Assembly (NCBI RefSeq): GCF_947624825.1
Contig: NZ_CANQLZ010000002.1
Coordinates: forward strand, 1-64,000
Length of the DNA: 64,000 nucleotides
Direction: 5' to 3'
DNA from: an uncultured Acinetobacter sp.
GTDB taxonomy: Bacteria > Pseudomonadota > Gammaproteobacteria > Pseudomonadales > Moraxellaceae
The notes beneath the pieces were generated by a model. The model did no database searches and had not been told where the DNA came from. It saw only the letters and a program-made list of their open reading frames with translations. Positions 31,867-43,376 of this stretch are shown here, piece by piece. Numbering within the stretch: position 1 is the first letter of the stretch; each line of letters starts with the position of its first letter. The translations under genes were made by a program, and so were the position numbers.

Positions 31867-33075
31867 TTAAGCCACTACTGCATCTTGTTCAGTCTTTTTT
31901 GTTGTGTAGATTCCATTCACAACATTTTCAGTTTCTTGGGCAATGCGACCTTCTTCATCGGTTGGAACGACCCAAATTTGTGGGCCTGTACCGGCATCAA
32001 TACGGCCTTCAGTACCACGTTTTAAGTTGTTGTTGGCATCAACGCTTAAGTTAAAGCCAAAATGTGGTAAGTAGCCTAAAGTTTTTTCACGGATATACGC
32101 CGAGTTTTCGCCAATACCACCTGTGAAGAATAAACCGTCTAAACGTGGTAAACCACAGCTTAAAGCAGCTAAAGATTTTGCTAAACGGTAGCAGAATACT
32201 TCAATGGCTAAAGTTGCATCTTCATTGCCTTGTTCTGAAGCTTCAATCAAAGTACGCATGTCATTGGATAAGTTTGATAAACCCAGTAAACCTGATTGGC
32301 TGTTGAGCATTTTGTCAATTTTGTAGATATCCCAACCTAGGTTGGCTTCTAAGAAACGGTGTAAGCTTGGATCTACATCGCCACTACGCGTACCCATTAC
32401 CAAACCTTCAAGTGGCGTTAAGCCCATTGAAGTATCTACAGATTCACCATTCCAAATAGCACAGGTTGAGCTACCGTTACCTAAGTGCGCTGTTAACCAA
32501 CCACCTTGTTTAAAGCTGCCTGCAAGTTCCGAACCACGTTCAGAAACATAAGCATGGCTAGTACCGTGGAAACCATAACGACGCACGTTATGTTCGGTGT
32601 ATAAAAATTTTGGCACAGCATAGCGATAGGCATGAGCCGGCATGGTTTGATGGAAAGCAGTATCAAATACAGCGACTTGTGGCAAATCTGGGAATAAGCG
32701 TTGAGTGGCTTCAATACCCACCAAATGTGCAGGGTTATGTAAAGGTGCAAGCGGCGTTGCTTGACGAATCACGTTTACAATATCATCGGTGATCAGTTCA
32801 GCTTGCGTAAGTGTGCCACCGTGTACAATACGGTGACCAATTGCATCTGGTTTGTGATTAGCAAGACGCGATAAACCCACTTCTAATGCTTCTTTGTGAT
32901 CTGCATTTGGGATTTTAATGTCAACAGGTTGGTTGCCTAAGGTCACGCCTTTAATACGTGCTTCAGGTGTACCTAAATTTTCAGCAAGGCCATGGATTCG
33001 GAAATTTTGCTCTTTTAATAATAAGGCAAATTTAATTGAAGAAGATCCGCAATTGATAATAAGAACGTTGGACAT
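31867..33075 (-). CDS. ackA: acetate kinase
   Basis: [18 protein letters not shown]...[11 protein letters not shown]...GGIGENS. Confidence 0.97.
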   Translation of the reverse strand: MSNVLIINCGSSSIKFALLLKEQNFRIHGLAENLGTPEARIKGVTLGNQPVDIKIPNADHKEALEVGLSRLANHKPDAIGHRIVHGGTLTQAELITDDIVNVIRQATPLAPLHNPAHLVGIEATQRLFPDLPQVAVFDTAFHQTMPAHAYRYAVPKFLYTEHNVRRYGFHGTSHAYVSERGSELAGSFKQGGWLTAHLGNGSSTCAIWNGESVDTSMGLTPLEGLVMGTRSGDVDPSLHRFLEANLGWDIYKIDKMLNSQSGLLGLSNLSNDMRTLIEASEQGNEDATLAIEVFCYRLAKSLAALSCGLPRLDGLFFTGGIGENSAYIREKTLGYLPHFGFNLSVDANNNLKRGTEGRIDAGTGPQIWVVPTDEEGRIAQETENVVNGIYTTKKTEQDAVVA

Positions 33076-33343
33076 GGCGTATTCCTTGACTGGCGATTTT
33101 AGTATTAGCTTGTTGTCATCCCAATGATCAAAAAAATGCTGCTTTCTTGATCGTGTGAGTATTTGTATCACGGCTGTTTTTATACTCATAGATAGACTTT
33201 AGGTGATTAGACTTAAGGATGATCGACGCCTTGGCTAATCATAATTATTATTTATTAGTTAAAGCTTTCCATTTTTTTAAAAAATGTGAAGCGACTTAAT
33301 TGTTATAATTTGTTTTATTTTTAAGCAAAAACCAACTAAAAAT

Positions 33344-33499
33344 TTATTTTTGAGTCGCCTCATTGCGTTTAATCAGTACATAAGCCAACAACGCGACCAT
33401 AAAAAACACCAACATCATCCATGCTAAACCTTGTAAAGTTTCCACCACTGTACGGTAAATTTCGAGTACCCAACGTTCTTGAGTCAGTTGAATAATCAT
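33344..33499 (-). CDS. 51-aa small membrane protein
   Basis: MIIQLTQERWVLEIYRTVVETLQGLAWMMLVFFMVALLAYVLIKRNEATQK; overlaps the stop of the upstream ORF by 4 nt. Confidence 0.6.
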   Translation of the reverse strand: MIIQLTQERWVLEIYRTVVETLQGLAWMMLVFFMVALLAYVLIKRNEATQK

Positions 33500-33741
33500 G
33501 GGTTGCTCGCTTTGGCGATCGTAATGTATGGGGCTTCCATATCATAAATACGAATGCCTGAGGATGTACCCACCACTAAGCCTGCAAAAAAGGTGTATTT
33601 GCCCCAAGCAGCATGAATAGGTTCTTGAATAATTCGTGCCAAGATCGCGTAAATAGATGGCGAAAACAGACGCATAACGAGATAAGACAAACCAAGTGCC
33701 AAAGCAAAAGTGACCAATACCAAACTGTAAAACATAAGCAT
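33496..33741 (-). CDS. 81-aa small membrane protein
   Basis: Two hydrophobic segments; coupled with the 51-aa ORF. Confidence 0.65.
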   Translation of the reverse strand: MLMFYSLVLVTFALALGLSYLVMRLFSPSIYAILARIIQEPIHAAWGKYTFFAGLVVGTSSGIRIYDMEAPYITIAKASNP

Positions 33742-33756
33742 CTCCTCGGTTTAAGG

Positions 33757-33788
33757 CATAAAAAAGCCTGCATACAGCAGGCTCTTTT
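33757..33788 (-). terminator. Rho-independent terminator after proA
   Basis: aaaaaAGCCTGCatacaGCAGGCTcttttt. Confidence 0.75.
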
Positions 33789-33794
33789 TAAGGC

Positions 33795-35060
33795 TTATTG
33801 GCGAATTTGACCGTCGCCAAACACCACCCATTTTTGTGAGGTTAAACCCTCTAAACCGACAGGACCACGGGCATGAATTTTATCGGTTGAAATGCCAATT
33901 TCAGCACCTAAGCCATATTCAAAACCATCGGCAAAACGCGTTGAGGCATTAATCATCACCGAGCTTGAATCGACACGCGCTAAGAATTGACGTGCAGTGC
34001 TAAAGTTTTCAGTGATAATTGAATCGGTGTGATGTGAACCATATTGATTAATGTGATCAATCGCTTCATCAACACCTGAAACCACTTTAACGGCCAAAAT
34101 TGGACCTAGGTATTCTTCGTACCAATCTTCTTCTGTGGCAGCAACAACGCTGTCACCTAAAATGCGACGCGTTTGGGCACAGCCACGGAGTTCAACTTGC
34201 TTTTGGGCATACAGTTCAGCCACGCTTGGTAAAAAAACGTCAGCTACTTTGGTATCTACCAACAAAGTTTCCATGGCATTACATACGCCATAACGATGCG
34301 TTTTGGCATTTAAGGCAATTGGTAATGCTTTTTGTAAATCGGCTTGTGCTTCAACAAAAACATGGCAGTTGCCATCTAAATGTTTAATGACTGGAATACG
34401 GGCATCATTGGTAATACGTTCAATTAAGCCTTTACCCCCACGCGGTACAATCACATCCACATATTCGTTCATGGTGATTAATTGACCCACCGCAGCACGG
34501 TCGGTGGTATTAATCACTTGCACGGCATGCTCAGGTAAACCGGCAGCTTTTAAACCATGTTGCACGGCTTTGGCAATCGCTTGATTAGATTCAAGTGCTT
34601 CTGAACCACCACGTAAAATAATCGCATTACTTGATTTTAACGCCAATGAAGCTGCTTCTAAAGTCACGTTAGGACGTGATTCATAAATCATGCCCACCAC
34701 GCCTAAAGGTACGCGCATTTTACCGAGCTGAATACCGGATGGACGATAGGCTAAATCGGTGATTTCACCAATTGGGTCTTTTAAGCCAATGACATCTTTT
34801 AAACCCTGCAACATGCCATCAAAGCGTGCGGGGGTAAGTTCTAAACGATCAAGTAAAGCACTATCTAAGTTATTGTTACGCGCTTTGGTCATGTCAATTT
34901 GGTTGGCTGCTAAAATGGCAGCTTGGTCATTTTGAAGCGCCGTGTAAATTGCGGATAACGCAGCGTTTTTGCTTTGGGTAGACGCACTCGCTAACATGCG
35001 TGATGCTTGGCGTGCTTGTTGTCCTACCGTTTGCATATAATGTTCAATAGAATCTTGCAT
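33795..35060 (-). CDS. proA: gamma-glutamyl phosphate reductase
   Basis: [29 protein letters not shown]. Confidence 0.96.
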   Translation of the reverse strand: MQDSIEHYMQTVGQQARQASRMLASASTQSKNAALSAIYTALQNDQAAILAANQIDMTKARNNNLDSALLDRLELTPARFDGMLQGLKDVIGLKDPIGEITDLAYRPSGIQLGKMRVPLGVVGMIYESRPNVTLEAASLALKSSNAIILRGGSEALESNQAIAKAVQHGLKAAGLPEHAVQVINTTDRAAVGQLITMNEYVDVIVPRGGKGLIERITNDARIPVIKHLDGNCHVFVEAQADLQKALPIALNAKTHRYGVCNAMETLLVDTKVADVFLPSVAELYAQKQVELRGCAQTRRILGDSVVAATEEDWYEEYLGPILAVKVVSGVDEAIDHINQYGSHHTDSIITENFSTARQFLARVDSSSVMINASTRFADGFEYGLGAEIGISTDKIHARGPVGLEGLTSQKWVVFGDGQIRQ

Positions 35061-35204
35061 AGCGGTTTGATCAGTTAAAAAATACGCTTTGATAGTAGCA
35101 GGTCTAGCGATTGAGATTGAAGTGTTTCTTAAAAAATTATTGCAACACATTCAGTTAAATTAAACCCAAGCATAGTCATGCTATGCTCAGGTTTAAAGCT
35201 TGGC

Positions 35205-36221
35205 TTATGATTGTTTAAATGCACTGATGCGATCGCGTACTTCACGCCACGTTTCACCTAAATTAAGTTCTTCACCAATCTCAAGGCTTGGAATGTTGCC
35301 ACGCATACGCTCTAAACGTGCTTGATTGGGCAATGGTAAATCTTGAATGGCATCTAAAGCCAGTAATTGCGCTGCACGATCATTACACACCAAACCCATA
35401 TCACAGCCGGCTTTTAGTGCCGCTAAAATACGGGCATCGGCACCACCTGCCACGCAAGCTGCTTGCATGCTTAAATCATCTGAGAACAGCACACCATCAA
35501 ATTGCAGTTGTTCACGTAAAATGCGTTGTAACCAAAATTCAGAAAAACCGGCCGGATTTGGATCAACTTGTGGATAAATCACATGGGCTGGCATTAAAGC
35601 ATCAAGTTGGTCTTTTAACTGCACAAAGGTCTGCATATCGTGTGCTTTAATCTCGGCTAAACTACGCAGATCAATCGCTGCTGCCACATGTGAATCGGCT
35701 TTAACTGAGCCATGACCGGGAAAATGTTTGCCTGTGCTTGCCATACCTGCACGCTGCATACCACTTAAAAAGGCTTGAGCAAGGGCAATAATAGCTTGTG
35801 GATTTTTGGCAAAACCACGATCCCCAATCACATCACTAATATCATTAATATCCAAAACTGGGGCAAAGCTAAAATCAATCCCCACGGCTAAAACTTCAGT
35901 AGCCATGAGCCATCCACATTCTTCACAAAGGCTCAAGGCACGCTCAGGTTCGCTTTGGTAGAGTTCACCAAAACGCCCCATGGCAGGCAACAAAGTAAAG
36001 CCTTGTCTTAGGCGTTGGACACGACCGCCTTCTTGATCGACCGCAATTAAAATATCGGCACGAATTTGACGCATATGATCGGTTAAGGCACGAACTTGAG
36101 CGGGTGATTGAATATTACGACCAAATAAAATCACGCCACCCACCTGTGGGTGTTGTAACAGTTGAATATCTTCTAGATTTAAAGTGGTGCCTGCAATATC
36201 AAGCATCAAAGCGCCGATCAT
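35205..36221 (-). CDS. nagZ: beta-N-acetylhexosaminidase
   Basis: KHFPGHGSVKADSH motif; IAVDQEGGRVQRLR. Confidence 0.96.
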   Translation of the reverse strand: MIGALMLDIAGTTLNLEDIQLLQHPQVGGVILFGRNIQSPAQVRALTDHMRQIRADILIAVDQEGGRVQRLRQGFTLLPAMGRFGELYQSEPERALSLCEECGWLMATEVLAVGIDFSFAPVLDINDISDVIGDRGFAKNPQAIIALAQAFLSGMQRAGMASTGKHFPGHGSVKADSHVAAAIDLRSLAEIKAHDMQTFVQLKDQLDALMPAHVIYPQVDPNPAGFSEFWLQRILREQLQFDGVLFSDDLSMQAACVAGGADARILAALKAGCDMGLVCNDRAAQLLALDAIQDLPLPNQARLERMRGNIPSLEIGEELNLGETWREVRDRISAFKQS

Positions 36222-36398
36222 AGCGATGTCCGTGTTAGAATTTTCAAGGAAAGAGAGCTGCATTGTGCAATGATTTGCTACAGTTTGTCAGCAGACATTA
36301 TGATAAAACTACACGATAAACACAGATTGAACAAAGTAGCATGAGTTGTAGTTCACTGCGGTCTTGCCAGATTCAATAGAAGGAAAAATTTAGACATT

Positions 36399-38591
36399 AT
36401 GAAACTTCAAACCATCGCGTGTGCCGTTGCTGTTGCAACGGGTGGATTCTTCTTTACTCATGTGGTGAGTGAAGCAATTGCAGCCAATGACGCAACCACG
36501 GTCGCTCAGGCCGCAGGTCAAATTCAGCCGACTCAAGAACAAGCCTTAGTGACGCGTCAATTGGCAACCTTGGTGGATCGTCAACATTATTTAAATCAGC
36601 GTTTAGACAGCCAAATGTCAAAACGTATCTTAGATTTTTATATTGATAGTTTAGATGCCGACCATTCTTTGTTTTTAAGCTCAGAAGTTGAAAAATACCA
36701 AAAACAATATGGCGCAACTTTAGGCATGGCATTAAAGGCAGGTGATTTAACAGCACCTTATGCCATTCATGCGCTGTATCGTGAGCGTTTAACTGAGTTT
36801 TATCAGTTTATGCTTGATGAGCTGAAAAAACCGCAAAACTTAAAGCAAAAGAATGTTTTTATTGATACTGACCGTGAAAAAGCCCCGTTCTTTAAAACCA
36901 AAGCAGAGCAACAAACGTATTGGCGCAAAATGTTGGTGTCGCAATTAATTAATCTCACCTTAAACCGTGAAGAAGAACAGGCCAAACAAAAAGCCTTAAA
37001 AGAGAATCCAAGTTTAGCCAATGGGCAAGATTTATCAGGCCCTGAAGATTTAACGCCTGAGCAGACCTTAACCAAGCGTTATACCCGTCAGTTAGAGCGG
37101 ATTAGCCGTCTAAAAAGCGATGATGTGCTAGACAAAGCCTTAAATGCCATGACCTTAAGCTATGATCCACATAGTAGTTATTTCCCACCACTTGATGCGA
37201 TTGAACTTAATCGTCAAAGTTCATTGCAATTAGAAGGTATTGGGGTCTCCATTCGCCCTGATCGTAGCAACGAAGATTACACCAAGATTGAAACCATTGT
37301 TGAGGGTGGTCCTGCCAGCAAATCAGGTCAGGTCAAATCGGGTGATCGTATTATTGGTGTGGGTCAAGATGGCGAGAAAATCGTGGATGTGATTGGCTGG
37401 CCAAGTAAAGAAGTGGTGGGCTTAATTCGTGGTAAACGTGGTACCAAAGTCCATTTACGTTTACTTGGTCCGGGTGCATCGTTAAGTCAAGCGCGTGTGG
37501 TGACGCTAAGCCGTGATGTAATTCAAGAAGAAGATGCCGGTGTGCGTAGTCGTACCGTGAACATTAGCCGCGATGGCAAGCAACACACCTTAGGGGTGAT
37601 TGAGATTCCATCGTTTTATTTAAACTATCGTGCGCGCCGTGCCGGTGATCAATATCGTTCGGTTTCAGAAGATACTAACAATGCATTAAAAGCCTTAGCG
37701 GCACAAAAGGTTGACGGTATTATTGTGGACTTACGTAATAATCCGGGTGGTTCATTAGAAGAAGTAGCACGTATGTTGGGTCAAGTGGTTCAATCTGGAC
37801 CTGTGGTGCAAATTCGTGATGGTAATGGCAATGTCAGTGTGTTTGAAGACAACGATGGTGGTGCCCAAACCTATGCTGGACCTTTGGCGGTGATGATTAA
37901 CTTAGCTTCGGCATCTGCCAGCGAGATTTATTCAGCAGCCATTCAAGATTATGAGCGTGGAATTGTGATTGGTAGCCCAACCACAGGTAAAGGCACAGCA
38001 CAAGTGCAGCTTGATAGCTTAGCTTATGGTCAAGCAACACTTACACAGCGTAAGTTCTATCGCATTACCGGTGGCAGTACCCAAAATAAAGGCGTGATTC
38101 CAGATATTCAATTGGTGGATATTTACAGTGAAGAATTTGGCGAACGTAAAGCTAAAAATGCACTTGAATGGGACACCATTAGTACAGCACCGTTTAAACG
38201 TGAAGGGTCGGTGCGCCCATATGTGGCACAGCTAGCAAAAAGTTCACAAGTACGCGTCAGCCTAGATCCACAGTTTAAGTATTTAGAGCAACGTAAAGCC
38301 TTGGTTAAAAAAGCTGAAGAGAAAAAAAGTGTCGTGCTTGATTTAGACCAACGCCGTGCTGAATTATTGGAACTTGAGCAAAAAACCTTGGCGGCTGAAA
38401 ATGCCCGCCGTGTTGCCACAGGTCAAAAACCGTATGCCAACTGGGAAACTTATCAAGCGTCTATTGATGCCTTATCGGAACAACGTGCCAAAATGAAGGC
38501 AGCCCAACGTCCAGCACTGCCTGAAGAAGAGGCATTTGTGATTGAGTCGGCGCATGTATTGTTAGACTATGTTGGTTTGAAGAAAAAATAA
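36399..38591 (+). CDS. prc: tail-specific (C-terminal processing) protease
   Basis: PDZ plus S41 domain; SASASEIYSAAIQDYERGIVIG; DUF3340-like C-terminus. Confidence 0.95.
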   Translation: MKLQTIACAVAVATGGFFFTHVVSEAIAANDATTVAQAAGQIQPTQEQALVTRQLATLVDRQHYLNQRLDSQMSKRILDFYIDSLDADHSLFLSSEVEKYQKQYGATLGMALKAGDLTAPYAIHALYRERLTEFYQFMLDELKKPQNLKQKNVFIDTDREKAPFFKTKAEQQTYWRKMLVSQLINLTLNREEEQAKQKALKENPSLANGQDLSGPEDLTPEQTLTKRYTRQLERISRLKSDDVLDKALNAMTLSYDPHSSYFPPLDAIELNRQSSLQLEGIGVSIRPDRSNEDYTKIETIVEGGPASKSGQVKSGDRIIGVGQDGEKIVDVIGWPSKEVVGLIRGKRGTKVHLRLLGPGASLSQARVVTLSRDVIQEEDAGVRSRTVNISRDGKQHTLGVIEIPSFYLNYRARRAGDQYRSVSEDTNNALKALAAQKVDGIIVDLRNNPGGSLEEVARMLGQVVQSGPVVQIRDGNGNVSVFEDNDGGAQTYAGPLAVMINLASASASEIYSAAIQDYERGIVIGSPTTGKGTAQVQLDSLAYGQATLTQRKFYRITGGSTQNKGVIPDIQLVDIYSEEFGERKAKNALEWDTISTAPFKREGSVRPYVAQLAKSSQVRVSLDPQFKYLEQRKALVKKAEEKKSVVLDLDQRRAELLELEQKTLAAENARRVATGQKPYANWETYQASIDALSEQRAKMKAAQRPALPEEEAFVIESAHVLLDYVGLKKK

Positions 38592-38627
38592 ACAATCAAT
38601 TACCAATTTGTGGTATTTATGTATTTT

Positions 38628-38657
38628 TAAAAAGTCGACTTTAGTCGACTTTTTTTA
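38628..38657 (+). terminator. Rho-independent terminator after prc
   Basis: AAAAGTCGACTttAGTCGACTTTTTTT. Confidence 0.8.
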
Positions 38658-38878
38658 ATTTTGTTAAATAGTTGTGATAGATTACTCAAAATATCCTTTT
38701 AAAAACCACAATTACCTGAATATAACAAGTTGGCTGCTACTTGACCTCACCGTTGAAGTGTTAGATTCTAGTCACACTTATTCGTCTAACAAAAAGTTTG
38801 TAGTATTGACTACATTTGGGGAAAATTTTTTGTGCAGCATTTTACTGCAGACTAGACGAATCAAGCTTATGGAAGTCA

Positions 38879-40954
38879 ATGATGGTACATCTCCATTATG
38901 AGCTGAGTCTGGTTGCAGGATCAGTGGCTGTAGCATTAGTCGTTTGTTATTTTGCCGTCTCGATCCAACAACTATTATTTAAAGGCTTACGCAAAGAGTT
39001 AGAAAAAATTGTTTTGCTCGGAAGCGGAGCAACCTTAGGTGCTGCAATTTGGTGTATGCACTTTATGGGTATGCTCGCCTGCGATTTTCCTGCGCCTTAT
39101 TCTTTTGATTATCCACTCACCATTTTGTCTTACTTTATTGCCTTTGTTGCCTCGACTTTTGCAATTTGGTTAAACAATCGCCCAAGCTTATCTCTAGTAC
39201 GTTTAGTATTGGGTTCATTCCTCATGGGATTGGCCATTACAGGTATGCACTATACCGGTATGATGGGGTTAATCGTTGAAGGTTATAAACCGCGTTACAA
39301 CGTGTTATTGGTGTTATGTTCCATTTTTATTGCAGTGAGTGGAACAGGTTTAACCTTTTGGCTGTCATTTAAATACAAACATAATGTTAAGCGTAAATTG
39401 CTGTTTAAAGCTGCAATTGCTTTGATGATGGCATTGTCCATTATTGGTATGCATTATACCGGCATGGCAGCCGTGCGATGGGATCTTGGTGATCATGCCT
39501 TATTTGAAGGAGTGGTCGCCTCAGAAGAAGGCATTTTATTGTTTAGTGTCATCTTTGTCACCAGCTTGATTTTAATGGCTGCTTTTGTGGTGGCGATCAT
39601 GGATCAGCGTTTAGAAGAGCGTAGCCGACAACTGTTTAAACTGAATCAAGAATTGGTCAGTCAAGCTTTAAAAGATAGCTTAACCAAGTTGCCAAATCGT
39701 TCTTTTTTAACTGAATATGCCGATACTTTGTTTAGTCATCACCAATATCATCATCATAAGCTTGCCTTTATTTATATTGATCTTGATCAGTTTAAGACTG
39801 TGAATGATGGTTTTGGGCATCATGTAGGAGATCAGCTCTTAGTTCAGATGACAGCACGTATTCACCGCAAACTCTCACCCAATGAAAAATTACTGCGTAT
39901 TGGTGGAGATGAGTTTTTACTGATTGTAGAACGTGCCACCTTAGAACATACCATTGATTTGGCTGAGCAAATTTTATTAACCATCCAAGAGCGTTTCTTA
40001 ATTGCTTGGAAAGAGGTTCATATTTCTGCCAGTATGGGGATTGCCATGTATCCTGAACATGGACAAAACCTACAAGATCTACTCATGAACGCCGATGCTG
40101 CAATGCTGACCTCTAAATTTCAAGGGCGTAATACCTATTCTATTTACAATTATTGCGTACAATCAGAAGAAATTAAAAGCCAAAGTCGCTTGGTCAATGA
40201 ATTGTATAAAGCGGTTGAAGAACACCAGTTTATCTTATTTTATCAGCCTAAATTTACCTGCAGCGACTATCAAGTGTGTGGGGTTGAGGCTTTAATTCGT
40301 TGGCAACATCCACAATTGGGTTTACTTGGTCCGAATTTGTTTATCCGTGGTGCTGAACAAACAGGTTTAATCATTCAAATGGGCTATTGGGTCATTGAAG
40401 AAGCACTCAAGCAAATTCAAATTTGGGAACAAGCAGGACGTCAGTATTTCCCTATTGCAGTGAATTTATCAGCTGTTCAATTTGAGCATAAGAACTTATT
40501 GAGCACCTTAGAGCAGCTTTTTGAAAAATATCCTGTCAATCCTGCACATTTAATGCTTGAAGTGACTGAAACCACAGCCATGCATCACATTGATACAACG
40601 ATTGAAACCTTCCAAAGGTTGCGTAGCATGGGCATTCAATTGTCTATTGATGACTTTGGTACAGGTCATTCAAGCTTTTTGTATTTAAAAAAGTTGCCGG
40701 TTAATGAGCTTAAAATTGATCGTGCATTTCTTTTAGATCTAAAAGCAAACTCCAAAGAAGAAATGATTTTAGAAAGTATTATTCGCTTGGTGATCAAACT
40801 TGGCTTGATTGTGACTGTAGAAGGGGTTGAGCAGCAAGAGCAAGCCGATATTTTAAGACGTTTAGGTTCACAGCAGCTACAAGGCTATTTGTTTGGTATG
40901 CCTATGCCAATTGAAGAATTAGAACAGATGTCATTGCCAAAACTACCCTCGTAA
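38879..40954 (+). CDS. MHYT-GGDEF-EAL cyclic-di-GMP signalling protein
   Basis: WCMHFMGM / GMHYTGMMG / GMHYTGMAA repeats; diverged GGDEF (RIGGDEFLL); EAL (GVEALIRW). Confidence 0.95.
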   Translation: MMVHLHYELSLVAGSVAVALVVCYFAVSIQQLLFKGLRKELEKIVLLGSGATLGAAIWCMHFMGMLACDFPAPYSFDYPLTILSYFIAFVASTFAIWLNNRPSLSLVRLVLGSFLMGLAITGMHYTGMMGLIVEGYKPRYNVLLVLCSIFIAVSGTGLTFWLSFKYKHNVKRKLLFKAAIALMMALSIIGMHYTGMAAVRWDLGDHALFEGVVASEEGILLFSVIFVTSLILMAAFVVAIMDQRLEERSRQLFKLNQELVSQALKDSLTKLPNRSFLTEYADTLFSHHQYHHHKLAFIYIDLDQFKTVNDGFGHHVGDQLLVQMTARIHRKLSPNEKLLRIGGDEFLLIVERATLEHTIDLAEQILLTIQERFLIAWKEVHISASMGIAMYPEHGQNLQDLLMNADAAMLTSKFQGRNTYSIYNYCVQSEEIKSQSRLVNELYKAVEEHQFILFYQPKFTCSDYQVCGVEALIRWQHPQLGLLGPNLFIRGAEQTGLIIQMGYWVIEEALKQIQIWEQAGRQYFPIAVNLSAVQFEHKNLLSTLEQLFEKYPVNPAHLMLEVTETTAMHHIDTTIETFQRLRSMGIQLSIDDFGTGHSSFLYLKKLPVNELKIDRAFLLDLKANSKEEMILESIIRLVIKLGLIVTVEGVEQQEQADILRRLGSQQLQGYLFGMPMPIEELEQMSLPKLPS

Positions 40955-41371
40955 AATCCTATACAATTGCTTGACAATATTTTTTTGGGGATAAATTGGC
41001 AAATTATGCCAATCTATTTTTCGGCCCGATTGAACTTTTTAATCTAATTGAGCAATATTTGCACGCATCGTTTAAAGCTATATCTTTAGATATTTTATAT
41101 ATTAAAGTTGACTAAATTAGTTTGGATTATAATAAATAAAAACAAATATTTAAAACAAATCAGAGTGTTTGTATCGGGTTTTTTATCTGCCTCCTTATAC
41201 CATTTATCGGCAAAATAGGATGATTTTATTTTATGCAGATAGCAATATTTTTTAAATATGTGAAGCAGTGCGTCAATCTCTTAAAAATGGCGAGTATTGC
41301 CACTATCAGAGTTGTGATAATCTTGCGCTGAAAAACTCTCTCCCAGCAGCAGCACTTTGAGGTAGGCACCA

Positions 41372-41866
41372 TTGAGCAAGGCGATTTTTACAACACAGCA
41401 CATACGTGGTTTTACACTGATTGAATTAATGGTAACGCTCAGTATTTTAGCCATCATTACCTTAATTGCGACGCCATCGTTAGCCAGTGCTTTAGAAAAT
41501 CAAAAACTCAAACAAGCGGCGATTGATGTCAAAGTGGCATTGCAAGATTTACGTAGTCAGTCGGTATTAACCAACAGTGAACGTGCATTATGTATTGCAA
41601 AAATGGGTGAGTCTGTAGCTGAGTGCGGTAAAAGCTTAAAGGGTTATGCACAATTCAATGACAATCAAAAACAACAAAGAATTGACGCTTTGCAGCTTGA
41701 TGAAAAAGTTTATGTAAAGCCAGGCAGTTCTACTGAGTTTTTATTTAGTTCACAAGGCTATACCACTCAACAAACCTTGACCTTATGTGCAGGTGAGCGC
41801 TCTTATGCCATTACGGTTTATATGCCAGGTCATGTTGATGTAAGTCAAGCCGGAGCATGTACATGA
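41372..41866 (+). CDS. GspH/FimT-family minor pilin
   Basis: RGFTLIELMVTLSILAIITLIATPS prepilin cleavage site. Confidence 0.92.
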   Translation: MSKAIFTTQHIRGFTLIELMVTLSILAIITLIATPSLASALENQKLKQAAIDVKVALQDLRSQSVLTNSERALCIAKMGESVAECGKSLKGYAQFNDNQKQQRIDALQLDEKVYVKPGSSTEFLFSSQGYTTQQTLTLCAGERSYAITVYMPGHVDVSQAGACT

Positions 41867-42387
41867 ATCTACATGCGCAACGAGGGGTTGGTTTAATTGA
41901 AGTGTTGGTTGCCATGTTGATTTTATCGGTGGCCATTTTAGGTTTTGTGGCGTTACAAGTTCGTGCCACTGTGGCCACAGAAGAAGCTTTAAAGCGCTCT
42001 GATGCCTTAATTTTACTCAATGGTTTGGCTGAAAAAATTCGGGTGAACAGTAGTGGCAACTATCGTGTGAGTATTCCCACTGCTTTACCAAGTTGCGCGA
42101 CCACACAAGATTGTAATGTAGATCAACAAGCACAATTAGATTTGTATCAACAGCAGCAAGTCGCCAACAGTAAAACTATTCAAATAGGGGTGGATTTTTG
42201 TCCTAATACCTCAGCGCAACAACAGCGTTTATGTCTAATTGCTGCTTGGAATGAAACTCAGCCTGTAATTGCAGCGCGTAGTGTTGAGCATCGTTGCTTA
42301 AATGATAATGGTTCAGACAATGCAGTAGCACTAGATGCAGGTCGTTATGCCAATGATCCAGACTGTTTAGTGTTGGAGGCATACTAA
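41857..42387 (+). CDS. pilV: type IV pilus modification protein PilV
   Basis: RGVGLIEVLVAMLILSVAILGFVALQ. Confidence 0.9.
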   Translation: MYMNLHAQRGVGLIEVLVAMLILSVAILGFVALQVRATVATEEALKRSDALILLNGLAEKIRVNSSGNYRVSIPTALPSCATTQDCNVDQQAQLDLYQQQQVANSKTIQIGVDFCPNTSAQQQRLCLIAAWNETQPVIAARSVEHRCLNDNGSDNAVALDAGRYANDPDCLVLEAY

Positions 42388-43376
42388 TGATTAAGCAACA
42401 AGGTTTTACCCTGATTGAGCTGATGGTGTCTTTGACGATTGGTTTATTGTTAGTGGCGGTTGCGGTGCAATTATTTATAAGTGCTCAGGTGAATTATCAG
42501 ATTCAGCAAGCCGCGTCCACCGTGCAAGACAGTGGGGTATTTGGTTTAAACAATGTCACTAAAAATATTCGTTTGGCCAATCATGGTAATGGGGGTGCCA
42601 TGAATGATCAAAGCCTATATGGTGGGATTGTTTTATCAGACCAATATGTTGATGTGACCAAAACACTACAAGGCAATTTACATGGCTTGAAGGTACAAGA
42701 GACAGCAATTGAAGGGCAAAATTACGTTTCGGGTAGTGCAACTACGCCAAGTGCTTTTGGGTCGCTCAATAGTGATCAATTGGTGGTGATGTATCAAGCG
42801 CCTATGGACATGCGTACCTGTACTGGTCGGCAAGTGCGCGGCCCCAACCGTAGCTTAACTGAGCTTAAAAAAGGTTGGTATGTGATTGAAAAGTATTATG
42901 TAAAGAAAAATGCTGATCAAAGCGCTGATTTATACTGTTCTGATAGCGTCTTTATTGCTCAAGGTGAAAGCACACCACAACGTCTGCTTGATGACCAAGA
43001 AGATTCTTTTAGTATTGAAAACACCGAAACTTTAATGGGCGATTATGGCTCAAGTGAAGGACATTTGATTGCCAGACATGTTGAATATATGCGTGTGCAA
43101 CTCATGGTTCGTCATCAAAATCAACGTACAGGCACACTAGATGTAGCAGCGTATAACGCTTTAGCTTTGAATGAAAATCAAACTGCACGACCTGCGATTA
43201 TTGGGGTGAATTTAGCGTGGTTGGTGCGTTCATCTGAAAAAGTACCAAGTTCAACACAACGTCAGTATCAAGTTTTAGATAAAAACCTTGCTGTACCTGA
43301 TGATAAGTTTATGCGACAAATTTATAGCACCACAATTGCACTGCGTAATGGTGGTTTGGGGGATGTCATTCAATGA
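42387..43376 (+). CDS. pilW: PilW family protein
   Basis: QGFTLIELMVSLTIGLLLVAVAVQLF; operon position. Confidence 0.9.
   Translation: MIKQQGFTLIELMVSLTIGLLLVAVAVQLFISAQVNYQIQQAASTVQDSGVFGLNNVTKNIRLANHGNGGAMNDQSLYGGIVLSDQYVDVTKTLQGNLHGLKVQETAIEGQNYVSGSATTPSAFGSLNSDQLVVMYQAPMDMRTCTGRQVRGPNRSLTELKKGWYVIEKYYVKKNADQSADLYCSDSVFIAQGESTPQRLLDDQEDSFSIENTETLMGDYGSSEGHLIARHVEYMRVQLMVRHQNQRTGTLDVAAYNALALNENQTARPAIIGVNLAWLVRSSEKVPSSTQRQYQVLDKNLAVPDDKFMRQIYSTTIALRNGGLGDVIQ

Noticed and set aside
32342-33127. Overlapping small ORFs antisense to ackA (and similar antisense ORFs elsewhere)
   Set aside because: Shadow frames of well-conserved genes; no start signals or domain features
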